DNA of 64,000 nucleotides from an uncultured Pseudomonas sp. (lineage in GTDB: Bacteria > Pseudomonadota > Gammaproteobacteria > Pseudomonadales > Pseudomonadaceae). The notes under the pieces are model-generated. The model searched no databases, had not been told where the DNA came from, and saw only the letters and a program-made list of their open reading frames with translations. Positions 9,497-21,087 of the stretch are shown one piece after another. The DNA is taken from positions 1 to 64,000 of the forward strand of contig NZ_CAMPHV010000006.1 of NCBI RefSeq assembly GCF_946886105.1, written 5' to 3'. The stretch's first letter is position 1. Every line of letters starts with the position of its first letter. The translations under genes were made by a program, and so were the position numbers.

Positions 9497-9891
9497 TCAA
9501 TAATCCTTGTGCATTAGCGTGAAAATCAATTACTGCGTCGCCTCAGGGGCTGTTACCGAAAAAACCCCGCCACCCTATTGCGGCAACGGTGCGCGCGGAT
9601 TCGCTCGCACGGCCGCTCATCGACCGAATAGGGGCATATAAAGCCCGAAACAGACCGCTGCCACCATAATCGTCGGCGCGCCGGGAATCTATCGAGAAGT
9701 CGATGATTTTCGACAATTCGCGCTACCGCTCCCAGCAAGGCGACCGGCCACTAACAGATGCGGGCGGCGTTCATCGTCCAGGCGCGATATGGTCGCCATC
9801 ATCGTCGAACCGCCCGCTGGTAGCGGCGGATCAGGCACGAGAACAGGCGCGGTAGCCGAGGTGTCGTTCGCCAGGCGCGGCAAAACACTGT
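9497..9891. other. Intergenic stretch without a gene
   Basis: About 395 bp of the 454-bp gap between the membrane-protein gene and the first lipoprotein. No open frame here has a credible start, ribosome site or family pattern. No tRNA, strong hairpin or repeat is seen. A candidate promoter begins at its right edge (9892). Confidence 0.6.
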
Positions 9892-9919
9892 GAACTTCTG
9901 GTGCTGTCGCCGCCTCGAA
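9892..9919 (+). promoter_or_regulatory. Candidate AlgU (sigma-E type) promoter
   Basis: GAACTT (9892-9897) is followed after 17 nt by TCGAA (9915-9919). The Pseudomonas AlgU consensus is GAACTT, 16-17 nt, TCNNA. The lipoprotein ATG is at 9951, giving a leader of about 25-30 nt. The -35 match is exact; the -10 is short and less certain. Confidence 0.6.
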
Positions 9920-9950
9920 TTAGCTGTGCCCTTAACCAGGAGAAGGTTCC

Positions 9951-10217
9951 ATGTCGAACAAACTCATCTACACCCTTATGCTAGCCGCCGCCGTCGGACT
10001 CTCTGCCTGTGACGACAGCGCCGATAACACCGCAGAAGATGCCCGCGACCTGGACCCTGCGAATCAAAACATGATGAATAACGATGCTGCCGAGCAGCAA
10101 AGACGGGAAGAGGCCGAAGCCGCACAACGGCGTGCAGATGAGAACCCTGAGGAAATGTCTCCTCCAACCACCCCGACAACCCCGGCACCGCCTCCGGCAA
10201 CCACCCCTCAGCAGTAA
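9951..10217 (+). CDS. Small lipoprotein, Pro/Thr-rich tail
   Basis: Protein of 88 residues with a lipoprotein signal: hydrophobic segment then LSAC at residues 17-20, so Cys20 should be lipidated. Asp follows the Cys in the mature protein (CDDS), which in enteric bacteria favours inner-membrane retention; Pseudomonas rules differ. The mature part is acidic, rich in Glu, Gln and Arg, then ends in a Pro/Thr/Ala-rich tail that is probably disordered. AGGAG precedes the ATG. No family recognised. The AlgU-like promoter upstream suggests an envelope-stress role (inference). Confidence 0.75.
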   Translation: MSNKLIYTLMLAAAVGLSACDDSADNTAEDARDLDPANQNMMNNDAAEQQRREEAEAAQRRADENPEEMSPPTTPTTPAPPPATTPQQ

Positions 10218-10348
10218 TCGCACCAATGCCTGCGGCCCTCCGCAGGCACTTCGCCAGCCTCCCCCGGTGGAACTTCGCCGCTGTCGCATACTCCAACTCG
10301 CGAACCATGAGCCCCTCGCTCATATCTGTTCACCATGGAGATTCAATC

Positions 10349-10639
10349 GTGCAAAAAACACTGACTTATGCCTTGCTGATCGCCTTGACCCTGGGTCTTG
10401 CCGCTTGCGAAAAAACCCCGGAAGACAAAATGGAATCCGCCAAGGAGTCTGCTTCCGAAGCCATGGAGTCGCTGGGCGAGGCAGCCGAAGAAACCGGCGA
10501 GGCAATAGGTGACAAAGCCAATCAACTGACCGGGCAGGAGCCCACGACCGGTGAACGCATTCAAGGGGCGGCAGACGACGCCGCCGACACCATCGAAGAA
10601 GCCGGCGACGAGGCCAAGGATACGATCGAAGGACAGTAA
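10349..10639 (+). CDS. Small lipoprotein with helical repeats
   Basis: Protein of 96 residues starting at GTG 10349, chosen because GGAG lies 8 nt upstream and the product opens directly with a lipoprotein signal ending LAAC. The mature chain is acidic and alanine-rich, with repeating KESASEAMES-, AAEETGEAI- and DDAADTIEEA-type segments that predict amphipathic helix, as in small stress-related lipoproteins. No family named with confidence. It follows the other lipoprotein by 131 bp and could share its transcript. A perfect terminator follows. Confidence 0.75.
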   Translation: MQKTLTYALLIALTLGLAACEKTPEDKMESAKESASEAMESLGEAAEETGEAIGDKANQLTGQEPTTGERIQGAADDAADTIEEAGDEAKDTIEGQ

Positions 10640-10660
10640 GCCTTCTCTCGGGACAGGCAC

Positions 10661-10696
10661 AATAAATAAGGCCCGCAATCGCGGGCCTTATTTATT
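10661..10696. terminator. Bidirectional terminator between convergent genes
   Basis: Perfect 16-bp inverted repeat with a 4-nt loop (10661-10676 and 10681-10696): GC-rich core GGCCCGC/GCGGGCC flanked by AATAAATAA and its complement. It sits between the second lipoprotein (plus) and the MAPEG gene (minus), overlapping the MAPEG stop by one base. It should act on both transcripts. Confidence 0.88.
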
Positions 10697-11109
10697 CAAA
10701 CGCCGCTGACCAGCAGCCAGCGCAACGCCGGGCTGAGCATCAACAACAGGCAGCAAACCAGACCGACCACCCAGACCAGCGAGCGCTGCCAGTGCAGGTC
10801 TTTCCAATAGCACAGCAGATACAGCACCCGCGACACCACGAACAGAATCGCCAGCACATCGACCCACCAGCCGAACATTTCGGTGGTATGCGCCATCAGT
10901 ACGCCAGCCGCGAACAGCGGAAATATCTCGATGCTGTTGAGGTGCGCCGCGTGAGCCCGTGCGCCGAGCCCGGTCAACCTGGCCTGCTGAGCACGCGGAT
11001 GATGGTTATCGTAACCACCGGCCTCGGCATTCATCGCCTTGGCCAGCGGGATTTTCGCCACATAGATCAACAAGGCCGCGATAAACACGGACCAGAATGG
11101 AATGCTCAC
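10696..11109 (-). CDS. MAPEG-family membrane protein
   Basis: Integral membrane protein of 137 residues with four predicted membrane segments and the MAPEG features (RLTGLGARAHAAHLNSIEIFPLFAAGVL and a conserved NSIE motif). The family includes glutathione-dependent membrane enzymes in eukaryotes; bacterial members like this are of unknown role. The start is GTG at 11109, overlapping the stop of the DUF599 gene as GTGA, so the two are translationally coupled. A bidirectional terminator follows. Confidence 0.85.
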   Translation of the reverse strand: MSIPFWSVFIAALLIYVAKIPLAKAMNAEAGGYDNHHPRAQQARLTGLGARAHAAHLNSIEIFPLFAAGVLMAHTTEMFGWWVDVLAILFVVSRVLYLLCYWKDLHWQRSLVWVVGLVCCLLLMLSPALRWLLVSGV

Positions 11110-11840
11110 TCACTTCTCTCCTTGGGCGGCTCGAGCGCCTGGGTTTGGGTATAGACCATCACTTCCAATACATCTGAATGGAACTCACGGCGGTACAACA
11201 CCAGCACCACACCGGCGCTGACCAGCATGAAGAACCAAGGGTTGATGAACCAGGCCAAGGTCGCCATGCCGAAGTAATACGCGCGCAATCCCTGGTTGAA
11301 CTGGTTAGCGGCCATCGAGATGACCCGAGCTGCACGTTCGGCGAACGCCTTGCGCTCCTGCTCGGTCACGTTGCGCTCGCCGAGCGTTGGCGCCGAACCG
11401 ATCAGAACGGCGGCGAAGTTGTATTGACGCATGCACCAACTGAAGGTGAAGAAGGCATAGACGAACACCACGCCCAGGCACAGCAGCTTCACCTCGGACA
11501 TTTCCCGGCTGGCCATCTGTACGAACGGCAGATCGGCAAGCAGGGAAACGGCTCGATCGGACGCACCGAGCACGGTGAGAATACCGGCCAGAATAATCAG
11601 GGTGCTGGAGGCGAAGAACGAGGCGTTACGCTCCAGGCTGCTGATTACGTTGGCATCGGCGATGCGGTTGTCGCGCAGCAGCATGCGGCGCATCCAATCT
11701 TCGCGGTAGAGATGCAGCACGCTGGCCAAGCAAGGCGTCGCGCGCCCCTTAACGCTCGCATAACGGGTATACCCGGCCCAGCAGATCACGAACCAAACGA
11801 CAGCCAACAGATGAGGCAGATAGTAGTTACCAATCAGCAT
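11106..11840 (-). CDS. DUF599-family membrane protein
   Basis: Protein of 244 residues with about four membrane segments: near residues 6-24, 72-92, 115-137 and a C-terminal hydrophobic stretch. The central region (NRIADANVISSLERNASFFAS and later FTFSWCMRQYNF) matches the DUF599 pattern as I know it. Function unknown. First gene of a two-gene operon with the MAPEG gene; the 4-bp overlap implies linked synthesis. AAGGAG-type site upstream of ATG 11840. Confidence 0.85.
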   Translation of the reverse strand: MLIGNYYLPHLLAVVWFVICWAGYTRYASVKGRATPCLASVLHLYREDWMRRMLLRDNRIADANVISSLERNASFFASSTLIILAGILTVLGASDRAVSLLADLPFVQMASREMSEVKLLCLGVVFVYAFFTFSWCMRQYNFAAVLIGSAPTLGERNVTEQERKAFAERAARVISMAANQFNQGLRAYYFGMATLAWFINPWFFMLVSAGVVLVLYRREFHSDVLEVMVYTQTQALEPPKERSE

Positions 11841-12082
11841 AGGGGCTCCTTGTCGGTCAGCCGCGAGTATAGCCGGCCCTAGCTTTCAGTTGGCGTACAA
11901 AAGTGCTGTGCTCCAATTGTCTGCCACATGCGTACTTCAGTGCGGGGGCCGACTTCGTGGGGTGCGCCATGTGCACCAGGAATCTATGCCAGCGCCAGTC
12001 CACACATTGCGGCCCCAGCAAGCAGAGTCATGCCCATGCAACACGCAATGGGTACACGGCGAAAAGAAAACCCGAAAAAGCA

Positions 12083-12106
12083 AAAGGCCACCCGAGGGTG
12101 GCCTTT
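12083..12106 (-). terminator. Terminator after sucD
   Basis: Inverted repeat AAAGGCCACCC / GGGTGGCCTTT, beginning 17 bp after the sucD stop on the minus strand and followed in that direction by a T-rich run. It should end the suc transcript. Confidence 0.85.
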
Positions 12107-12122
12107 CGACAGTCAGAAACGC

Positions 12123-13009
<887 letters not shown>

Positions 13010-13010
<1 letters not shown>

Positions 13011-14176
13011 TATTTGCCCTCCGCAGCTTTGACGACTTGCTGAGCAGCGTCGGTCAGGCTGGTAGCCGCGATGATGTTCAAGCCGCTTTCAGCCAGTACT
13101 TTGGCGCCCAGTTCGGCGTTGTTACCTTCCAGACGTACGACCACCGGGATCTTCACGCCGACTTCTTTAACTGCGCCGATGATGCCTTCGGCAATCATGT
13201 CGCAACGTACGATACCGCCGAAGATGTTCACCAGAACGGCTTTGACGTTGTCGTCGGAGAGGATGATCTTGAACGCTTCGGTTACGCGCTCTTTGGTCGC
13301 GCCACCGCCCACGTCGAGGAAGTTGGCCGGCTGACCGCCGTGCAGGTTGACGATGTCCATGGTGCCCATGGCCAGACCGGCACCGTTGACCATGCAACCG
13401 ATGTTGCCTTCCAGGGCCACGTAGTTCAATTCGAACTTGGCGGCATGCGCTTCGCGCGGATCGTCCTGGGACGGATCGTGGAAGGTCTTCAGCTTGGGCT
13501 GGCGGTACATGGCGTTGGCGTCGATGTTGATCTTGGCATCCAGGCAATGCAGATCGCCGTCGGCTTTGATCACCAGCGGGTTCACTTCCAACAGGGCCAG
13601 ATCGTGGTCCTGGAACAGCTTGGCCAGACCGACGAAGATCTTCGCGAACTGAGCGACCTGCTTGCCTTCCAGACCCAGCTGGAACGCCAGCTCGCGGCCC
13701 TGGAACGGCTGTGCGCCGACCAGCGGATCGATGGTCGCCTTGAGGATTTTCTCAGGGGTGTCGTGCGCCACTTTCTCGATGTCCACGCCGCCTTCGGTGG
13801 AGGCCATGAACACGATGCGACGGCTGGAACGGTCGACTACCGCGCCCAGGTACAGCTCTTTGGCGATGTCGGTGCAGGATTCAACCAGGATCTTGGTGAC
13901 CGGCTGACCGTTGGCATCAGTCTGGTAAGTCACCAGACGCTTGCCCAGCCAGTTGGCGGCGAAGGCTTTGGCGTCTTCTTTGTTCTTGACCAGCTTCACG
14001 CCACCGGCTTTACCGCGGCCACCAGCGTGGACCTGAGCCTTGACGACCCATTCGGTGCCACCGATTTTTTCGCAAGCTGCTGCGGCTTCTTCCGGGCTGT
14101 CTACGGCAAAACCCTTGGATACGGGCAGGCCGTATTCAGCGAACAGCTGCTTACCCTGATACTCGTGGAGATTCAT
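13010..14176 (-). CDS. sucC: Succinyl-CoA synthetase, beta subunit
   Basis: Beta subunit, 388 residues, full length. The ATP-grasp N-terminus begins [36 protein letters not shown] is the nucleotide-binding part and [16 protein letters not shown] lies in the C-terminal ligase domain. It forms the heterotetramer with SucD. A 262-bp gap with two hairpins separates it from lpdG upstream, so it may have its own promoter or be expressed from the sucAB-lpdG transcript. Confidence 0.98.
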
Positions 14177-14243
14177 GCTTATCTACCGTCTTCGTTTAGG
14201 TATTGCGCATACGGTGCTGCACTTATGATGCCGCACCACCTGT

Positions 14244-14262
14244 GACTGCTTCTCGAGCAGTC
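14244..14262 (-). other. Hairpin in the sucC leader
   Basis: Perfect 7-bp inverted repeat GACTGCT / AGCAGTC with a 5-nt loop, about 70 bp upstream of the sucC start. No T-run follows, so it is unlikely to be a simple terminator; it may affect RNA stability or be incidental. Confidence 0.45.
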
Positions 14263-14389
14263 CGGCTGACTTTCCGCGCGCAACCGGAGTTGTGCGCGAG
14301 CAATCGGCCTTGGTTCTTCTTCGTGCCTAACCCTAGCAGCCAGTCGGACCTGACAGCGTCCCAAGACGGTCAATTCCGACGGGCGACTA

Positions 14390-14410
14390 GGCCGTCGCTA
14401 AACGACGGCC
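14390..14410 (-). other. Hairpin after lpdG
   Basis: Perfect 8-bp inverted repeat GGCCGTCG / CGACGGCC with a 5-nt loop, about 30 bp after the lpdG stop on the minus strand. No T-run follows on the downstream side. It could be an RNA processing or partial-termination site between lpdG and sucC. Confidence 0.5.
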
Positions 14411-14438
14411 ACTGAACGCTTGTCGCGCTTCTTGTTAA

Positions 14439-15884
<1,446 letters not shown>

Positions 15885-15896
15885 CTAAAAGCCGTA

Positions 15897-15964
15897 AGCG
15901 TCAAGCGACAAGCCGCAAGTCGAAGCTGAGTAACTTGCAGCTTGGAACTTGCAACTTGCCGCTG
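15897..15964. repeat. Short repeat-like tract between sucB and lpdG
   Basis: The 93-bp gap contains alternating CAAGC/CAAGT, CTTGCAGCTTG and CTTGCAACTTG-type units, including partly inverted pairs. It resembles degenerate extragenic repeats common in pseudomonads. No gene or clear terminator seen. Confidence 0.4.
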
Positions 15965-15968
15965 ATTT

Positions 15969-17195
15969 TTAAATATCCAGCAGCAGACGAGCCGGGTCTT
16001 CAAGCAAGTTTTTGATGGTCACCAGGAAGGTCACGGCTTCCTTACCATCGATCAAGCGGTGATCGTAGGACAGCGCCAGGTACATCATCGGGCGAATCAC
16101 CACCTGGCCGTTGATGGCCATCGGGCGTTGCAGGATGTTGTGCATACCCAGGATAGCGGCCTGAGGCGGGTTGACGATCGGCGTCGACATCATCGAACCG
16201 AAAGTACCACCGTTGGTGATGGTGAAGGTGCCGCCGGTCATGTCTTCGATCGCCAGCTTGCCGTCTCGGGCCTTCTTGCCAAAGGTGGCGATGCCGTTTT
16301 CGATCTCAGCGAGGCTCATCAGCTCGGCATTGCGCAGTACCGGCACCACCAGGCCACGGTCGCTGGACACAGCCACGCCGATATCCTGGTAGCCGTGGTA
16401 GACGATGTCATTGCCGTCGATGGAGGCATTGACTGCCGGCAGGCGCTTCAGCGCCTCGACAGCGGCCTTGACGAAGAACGACATGAAGCCCAGGCGTACG
16501 CCATTGTGGGTCTTCTCGAACAGGTCCTTGTATTTCGAACGCAGCGCCATGACTTCGGTCATGTCGACTTCGTTGAAGGTGGTCAGCATCGCCATGTTCG
16601 ACTGAGCTTCGACCAGGCGTTCTGCCACTTTGGCACGCAGGCGGGTCATAGGCACGCGCTTCTCGACGCGATCGCCGGCAGCGAACACTGGAGCCGCGGC
16701 AGCAGGCGCAGCCGGCTTGGCGGCAGGTGCCGCAGGGGCTGGAGCGTTCTTCTTCGCTTCGACGGCGGCGACCACGTCTTCCTTGGTCACCCGACCGCCT
16801 TTACCGGTACCGGCAATACTATTGGCGTCGATGCCGTTTTCTTCAGCGATCTTGCGCGCAGCCGGCGAAAGGATCTGATCGTCCCCAGCAGCAGCCGGAG
16901 CAGCAGCGGCCGGCGCGGCGGCTTGAGCAGCAGCGGCTGGAGCAGGCGCGGCAGCACCGCCTTCATTCAGGGTACCGAGCAGTTCGTTGCTGAGTACGGT
17001 GTCGCCTTCGTTCTTGATGATTTGCGCCAGGACGCCGTCGGCCTCGGCCAGAACTTCGATCACTACTTTGTCGGTTTCGATGTCGACGATCAGTTCGTCG
17101 CGCTTGACCGCATCGCCCGGCTTCTTGTGCCAAGTGGCCACGGTGCCGTCGGCAACCGATTCCGGGAAAGTAGGGGCTTTGATCTCGATAGCCAT
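15969..17195 (-). CDS. sucB: Dihydrolipoyl succinyltransferase (E2 of 2-oxoglutarate dehydrogenase)
   Basis: E2 core enzyme of 408 residues. Lipoyl domain at 1-76 with the lipoylated Lys43 in ETDKVVIE; Ala/Pro linkers; peripheral-subunit-binding domain around 107-145 ([14 protein letters not shown]); catalytic domain ending with the active-site motif [13 protein letters not shown]. It carries succinyl groups from SucA to CoA and forms the structural core of the complex. Located between sucA and lpdG on one strand, so the three complex subunits are made together. Confidence 0.98.
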   Translation of the reverse strand: MAIEIKAPTFPESVADGTVATWHKKPGDAVKRDELIVDIETDKVVIEVLAEADGVLAQIIKNEGDTVLSNELLGTLNEGGAAAPAPAAAAQAAAPAAAAPAAAGDDQILSPAARKIAEENGIDANSIAGTGKGGRVTKEDVVAAVEAKKNAPAPAAPAAKPAAPAAAAPVFAAGDRVEKRVPMTRLRAKVAERLVEAQSNMAMLTTFNEVDMTEVMALRSKYKDLFEKTHNGVRLGFMSFFVKAAVEALKRLPAVNASIDGNDIVYHGYQDIGVAVSSDRGLVVPVLRNAELMSLAEIENGIATFGKKARDGKLAIEDMTGGTFTITNGGTFGSMMSTPIVNPPQAAILGMHNILQRPMAINGQVVIRPMMYLALSYDHRLIDGKEAVTFLVTIKNLLEDPARLLLDI

Positions 17196-17266
17196 TATCA
17201 GTGGTTCCTTAAAATTCGGTTTCTTCTACAAGGCGGCCCCTGTGGGCCGCCTATTACGTGAAGGCG

Positions 17267-20098
17267 TTAAACAGTAAAGGCGTCCTGCAGCAGTTTTTCC
17301 TGCTGCTCGGCGTGCATCGAGGCGTAACCGCAAGCTGGCGCGGCAGACGCTTCGCGACCGGCGTACTCGAGGAACAACGCCTTCTTGTGTGCTGTTGCCA
17401 CACGACGCATGTGATGCTGGCTGCAATACCAAGCCCCCTGGTTCATCGGCTCTTCCTGACACCAGACGATGTGCTTGAGGTTCTTGTACGGCGCCAGGGC
17501 TTCGGCCAGATCGTCTTCCGGGAATGGATAGAGCTGCTCGATACGCACGATGGCGATATCGTCGCGACCTTCGCTGCGGCGCTTTTCCAGCAAGTCGTAA
17601 TAGACCTTGCCGCTGCACAGAATCATCCGCGTCACCTTTTTCGGGTCGATCGCATCGATTTCCGGGATCACCGTCTGGAACGAACCTTCGGCCAGATCTT
17701 CCAGGGTCGAGATCGCCAATTTGTGGCGCAGCAGCGACTTCGGCGTCAATACGACCAATGGCTTGCGCAGCGGGCGGATCACCTGCCGGCGTAGCAAGTG
17801 GTAAATCTGCGCCGGGGTGGTCGGTACGCAGACCTGCATATTGTGCTCGGCGCACAGTTGCAGGTAACGCTCCAGACGTGCCGAGCTGTGCTCAGGCCCC
17901 TGCCCTTCATAGCCATGGGGCAGCAGCATGGTCAGACCGCAGAGACGGCCCCACTTGTGCTCGCCGCTGGAAATGAACTGGTCGAACACCACCTGGGCGC
18001 CGTTGGCGAAATCGCCGAACTGCGCTTCCCAGATCACCAGCGCATTCGGCTGGGTGGTGGCGTAGCCGTATTCGAAGGCCAGCACCGCTTCTTCCGAGAG
18101 GAAGGAGTCGTAAAGGTCGAAACGCGGCTGTCCCTGGTAGAGGTTCTTCAGCGGCAGGTAAGTCCCGGCGTCCTTCTGGTTGTGTAACACCGCGTGGCGG
18201 TGCGAGAAGGTGCCGCGGCCGATGTCCTGGCCGGTCATGCGGATCGGGTGGCCTTCGAACAACAGCGTGGCGTAGGCCATGGTTTCGGCGTAGCCCCAGT
18301 TGATCGGCAGCGCGCCGGCGCTCATCTTCTGGCGGTCTTCGAGAATCTTCGCGACCTGACGTTGAACCACGAAGCCTTCCGGGATTTCCAGCAGTTTGTT
18401 CGACAGCTCCTGCAGGGTCTTGAGCTCGAAACGGGTATCGTGGCGCGCGGTCCAGGCATGGCCCAGATAAGGGCGCCAGTCGACGAACAGCTCCTTGTTC
18501 GGCTCCTTGACCAGGCTCTTGACCACGTGCTGACCGTTATCCAACGCCGTGCGGTAGTCGTCGATCTTGGCCTGCACGTCGTCCACCGAATGGCTGACGG
18601 CATTGGTCAGCGCCTCGGCATATAGCTCGCGGGTGGTGCGCTGCTTGCTGATCTGCTGGTACATGATCGGCTGGGTGCCGCTCGGCTCGTCGGCCTCGTT
18701 GTGGCCACGACGGCGGTAGCAGACCAGATCGATCACCACGTCGCGCTTGTACTGCATGCGGTAATCGACGGCCAGCTGGGTGACGAACAGCACCGCTTCC
18801 GGATCGTCGCCGTTGACGTGCAGGATAGGCGCCTGAATCATCTTCGCCACATCGGTGCAGTACTCGGTGGAGCGCGAGTCCAGCGGGTTGCTGATGGTGA
18901 AGCCAACCTGGTTGTTGATCACGATGTGGATGGTGCCGCCCGTCTTGAAACCACGGGTCTGCGACATCTGGAAGGTTTCCATGACCACGCCCTGACCGGC
19001 AAAAGCCGCGTCACCGTGCAGGGATACCGGCAGAACCTTCTCGCCGGTGGCGTCGCTGCGACGATCCTGACGCGCGCGCACGGAACCCTCGACCACCGGG
19101 GAGACGATTTCCAGGTGCGACGGGTTGAACGCCATGGCCAGGTGCACTTCGCCGCCTGCGGTCATCACGTTGGAGGAGAAACCCTGGTGATATTTGACGT
19201 CGCCGGAGGACAGGCCGTCGGCCTTCTTGCCTTCGAACTCGTCGAATAGATCGCGCGGATTCTTACCGAAAGTGTTGACCAGCACGTTAAGGCGGCCGCG
19301 GTGGGCCATGCCGATGACGATTTCCTTGGTGCCGTAGGAGCCGGAACGCTGGATCACTTCATCGAGCAACGGAATCAGGCTTTCGCCGCCTTCCAGACCG
19401 AAGCGCTTGGTGCCCGGGTATTTGGTGCCCAGGTACTTTTCCAGGCCTTCGGCCGCAGTCAGACGCTCGAGCAGGTGGCTTTGCGCTTCGGCGGAGAATT
19501 GCGGACGCCCGCGAACGCTTTCCAGACGCTGCTGGAACCAGCTGCGCTGCTCGGAATCGACGATATGGGTGAACTCGGCGCCGATGGTGCGACAATATGT
19601 CTGCTGCAACGCATCGTGGATTTCGCGCAAAGTGGCCTCTTCCTTACCGATGAACAGACCACCGGTACGGAAAGTGGTGTCCAGATCGGCATCGGTCAGA
19701 CCATAGTGGTTGATCGAGAGATCGGCCGGTGCAGGACGCTGCCAGAGACCAAGCGGATCGAGCTGAGCGGCCTGATGGCCACGCATGCGATAGGCCTGAA
19801 TCAGGCGCAGTACTTCGACTTGTTTCTTTTCGTGCTCACTGCTCACGCTACCGGCGGACACCGGTTGAGCGCGTCGCTGATTCTTAGCGAGCAGAACGAA
19901 ATGGTCGCGAATCGTCGAATGCGATACGTCTGTGGTGGCGCTGCCGTCTGCCGGTAACTTCTGGAAGTAAGTGCGCCACTCTTCTGGCACAGCGTTGGGA
20001 TCGTGCAGGTAAAGCTCATAGAGCTCTTCCACATAGGCAGCGTTACCACCGGATAGGTGGGCACTGTCCCACATGCGCTGCATCACGCTTTCTTGCAT
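17267..20098 (-). CDS. sucA: 2-oxoglutarate dehydrogenase E1 component
   Basis: Thiamine-diphosphate-dependent E1 of 943 residues, full length. N-terminal tail for E2 contact (LSGGNAAYVEELYELYLHDP), ThDP/Mg2+ region HGDAAFAGQG with VINNQVGFT following, and a C-terminal transketolase-like domain (EAQFGDFANGAQVVFDQFI). It decarboxylates 2-oxoglutarate and transfers the succinyl group to SucB lipoate. GAGGGT precedes the ATG. First gene of the suc block; a 254-bp gap with a terminator separates it from sdhB upstream. Confidence 0.98.
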   Translation of the reverse strand: MQESVMQRMWDSAHLSGGNAAYVEELYELYLHDPNAVPEEWRTYFQKLPADGSATTDVSHSTIRDHFVLLAKNQRRAQPVSAGSVSSEHEKKQVEVLRLIQAYRMRGHQAAQLDPLGLWQRPAPADLSINHYGLTDADLDTTFRTGGLFIGKEEATLREIHDALQQTYCRTIGAEFTHIVDSEQRSWFQQRLESVRGRPQFSAEAQSHLLERLTAAEGLEKYLGTKYPGTKRFGLEGGESLIPLLDEVIQRSGSYGTKEIVIGMAHRGRLNVLVNTFGKNPRDLFDEFEGKKADGLSSGDVKYHQGFSSNVMTAGGEVHLAMAFNPSHLEIVSPVVEGSVRARQDRRSDATGEKVLPVSLHGDAAFAGQGVVMETFQMSQTRGFKTGGTIHIVINNQVGFTISNPLDSRSTEYCTDVAKMIQAPILHVNGDDPEAVLFVTQLAVDYRMQYKRDVVIDLVCYRRRGHNEADEPSGTQPIMYQQISKQRTTRELYAEALTNAVSHSVDDVQAKIDDYRTALDNGQHVVKSLVKEPNKELFVDWRPYLGHAWTARHDTRFELKTLQELSNKLLEIPEGFVVQRQVAKILEDRQKMSAGALPINWGYAETMAYATLLFEGHPIRMTGQDIGRGTFSHRHAVLHNQKDAGTYLPLKNLYQGQPRFDLYDSFLSEEAVLAFEYGYATTQPNALVIWEAQFGDFANGAQVVFDQFISSGEHKWGRLCGLTMLLPHGYEGQGPEHSSARLERYLQLCAEHNMQVCVPTTPAQIYHLLRRQVIRPLRKPLVVLTPKSLLRHKLAISTLEDLAEGSFQTVIPEIDAIDPKKVTRMILCSGKVYYDLLEKRRSEGRDDIAIVRIEQLYPFPEDDLAEALAPYKNLKHIVWCQEEPMNQGAWYCSQHHMRRVATAHKKALFLEYAGREASAAPACGYASMHAEQQEKLLQDAFTV

Positions 20099-20251
20099 GC
20101 TTGGTCACCCTCGGTAAGGGGACACCACCGGCGAAGAAACCGCATGGTCGACAGAGTCATGGAGCAGCGACTCGGCCAAGCCACTTTGGCTCCCGCAGAT
20201 AGTCCGGGCACCAGCCCGAATGCCCCTGCTGGTCGTCAAATTTTTTCGAAT

Positions 20252-20279
20252 TAAAAACCGCGGCTTTGTGAGCTGCGGT
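20252..20279 (-). terminator. Terminator after sdhB
   Basis: Read on the minus strand: stem ACCGCAGCT / AGCCGCGGT (one G-T pair) with a 5-nt loop, followed by TTTTTAATT. It lies about 75 bp after the sdhB stop and should end the sdhCDAB transcript before sucA. Confidence 0.78.
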
Positions 20280-20352
20280 CCTTGCTAAAACAACGGCGCC
20301 GGGAGTTGAAACCAGCGCCGCAGCTGTTGGTGCTACAGGTCAAACCGGTGGA

Positions 20353-21075
20353 TCAGGTACCGCTCTGCAACAACATGTTACGCACGTGGCCGATCGCCTT
20401 GGTCGGGTTCAAACCCTTCGGGCAAACGTTCACGCAATTCATGATGCCGCGGCAACGGAACACGCTGAACGGATCGTCCAACGAGGCCAGACGCTCGGCA
20501 GTCTTGGTGTCGCGGCTGTCAGCCAGGAAACGGTAGGCTTGCAGCAACGCGGCAGGACCGAGGAACTTATCCGGGTTCCACCAGAAGGACGGGCAACTGG
20601 TCGAGCAGCAAGCGCACAGAATGCACTCGTAAAGACCGTCCAGTTTCTCGCGCTCTTCCGGGGTCTGCAGACGCTCGATGGCCGGAGCCGGCGTGTCGTT
20701 CTGCAGGAACGGCTGCACCTTTTCGTATTGCTTGTAGAAGATGCTCATATCGACTACCAAGTCACGAATAACCGGCAATCCTGGCAACGGGCGAATAACC
20801 AGCTTGCCGCCCTTCAGTCCGGCAGCCGAAATCGGCGTGATGCAGGCCAGGCCGTTCTTGCCGTTGATGTTCATGCCGTCGGAACCGCATACGCCTTCGC
20901 GGCAGGAGCGACGGTAGGAGAAGCCTTCGTCCTGTTCCTTGATCAGCGCCAGCACGTCGAGGACCATGATGTCCTTGCCGCCGGTGTCGACCTGGAAATC
21001 CTGCATAAACGGCGCAGCATCCTGCTCCGGGTTGTAACGATAAACGCTGACATGCAAAAGATTGGCTTGCGACAT
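20353..21075 (-). CDS. sdhB: Succinate dehydrogenase iron-sulfur subunit
   Basis: Iron-sulfur subunit, 240 residues. The [2Fe-2S] ligands lie in SCREGVCGSDG (Cys58, Cys63, Asp66) and GLAC (Cys78); the [4Fe-4S] and [3Fe-4S] ligands in CILCACCSTSCP and CRGIMNCVNVCPKGLNP. It passes electrons from the SdhA flavin to ubiquinone at the membrane anchor. A GTG at 21084 would add three residues but sits directly on the AAGGGG ribosome site, so ATG at 21075 is preferred. Last gene of sdhCDAB, 12 bp after sdhA. Confidence 0.98.
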   Translation of the reverse strand: MSQANLLHVSVYRYNPEQDAAPFMQDFQVDTGGKDIMVLDVLALIKEQDEGFSYRRSCREGVCGSDGMNINGKNGLACITPISAAGLKGGKLVIRPLPGLPVIRDLVVDMSIFYKQYEKVQPFLQNDTPAPAIERLQTPEEREKLDGLYECILCACCSTSCPSFWWNPDKFLGPAALLQAYRFLADSRDTKTAERLASLDDPFSVFRCRGIMNCVNVCPKGLNPTKAIGHVRNMLLQSGT

Positions 21076-21087
21076 ATCAATCACCCC

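Noticed and set aside
20294..20330. Hairpin CGGCGC / GCGCCG between sdhB and sucA
   Set aside because: Short stem with a 25-nt loop; a better terminator lies at 20252-20279.
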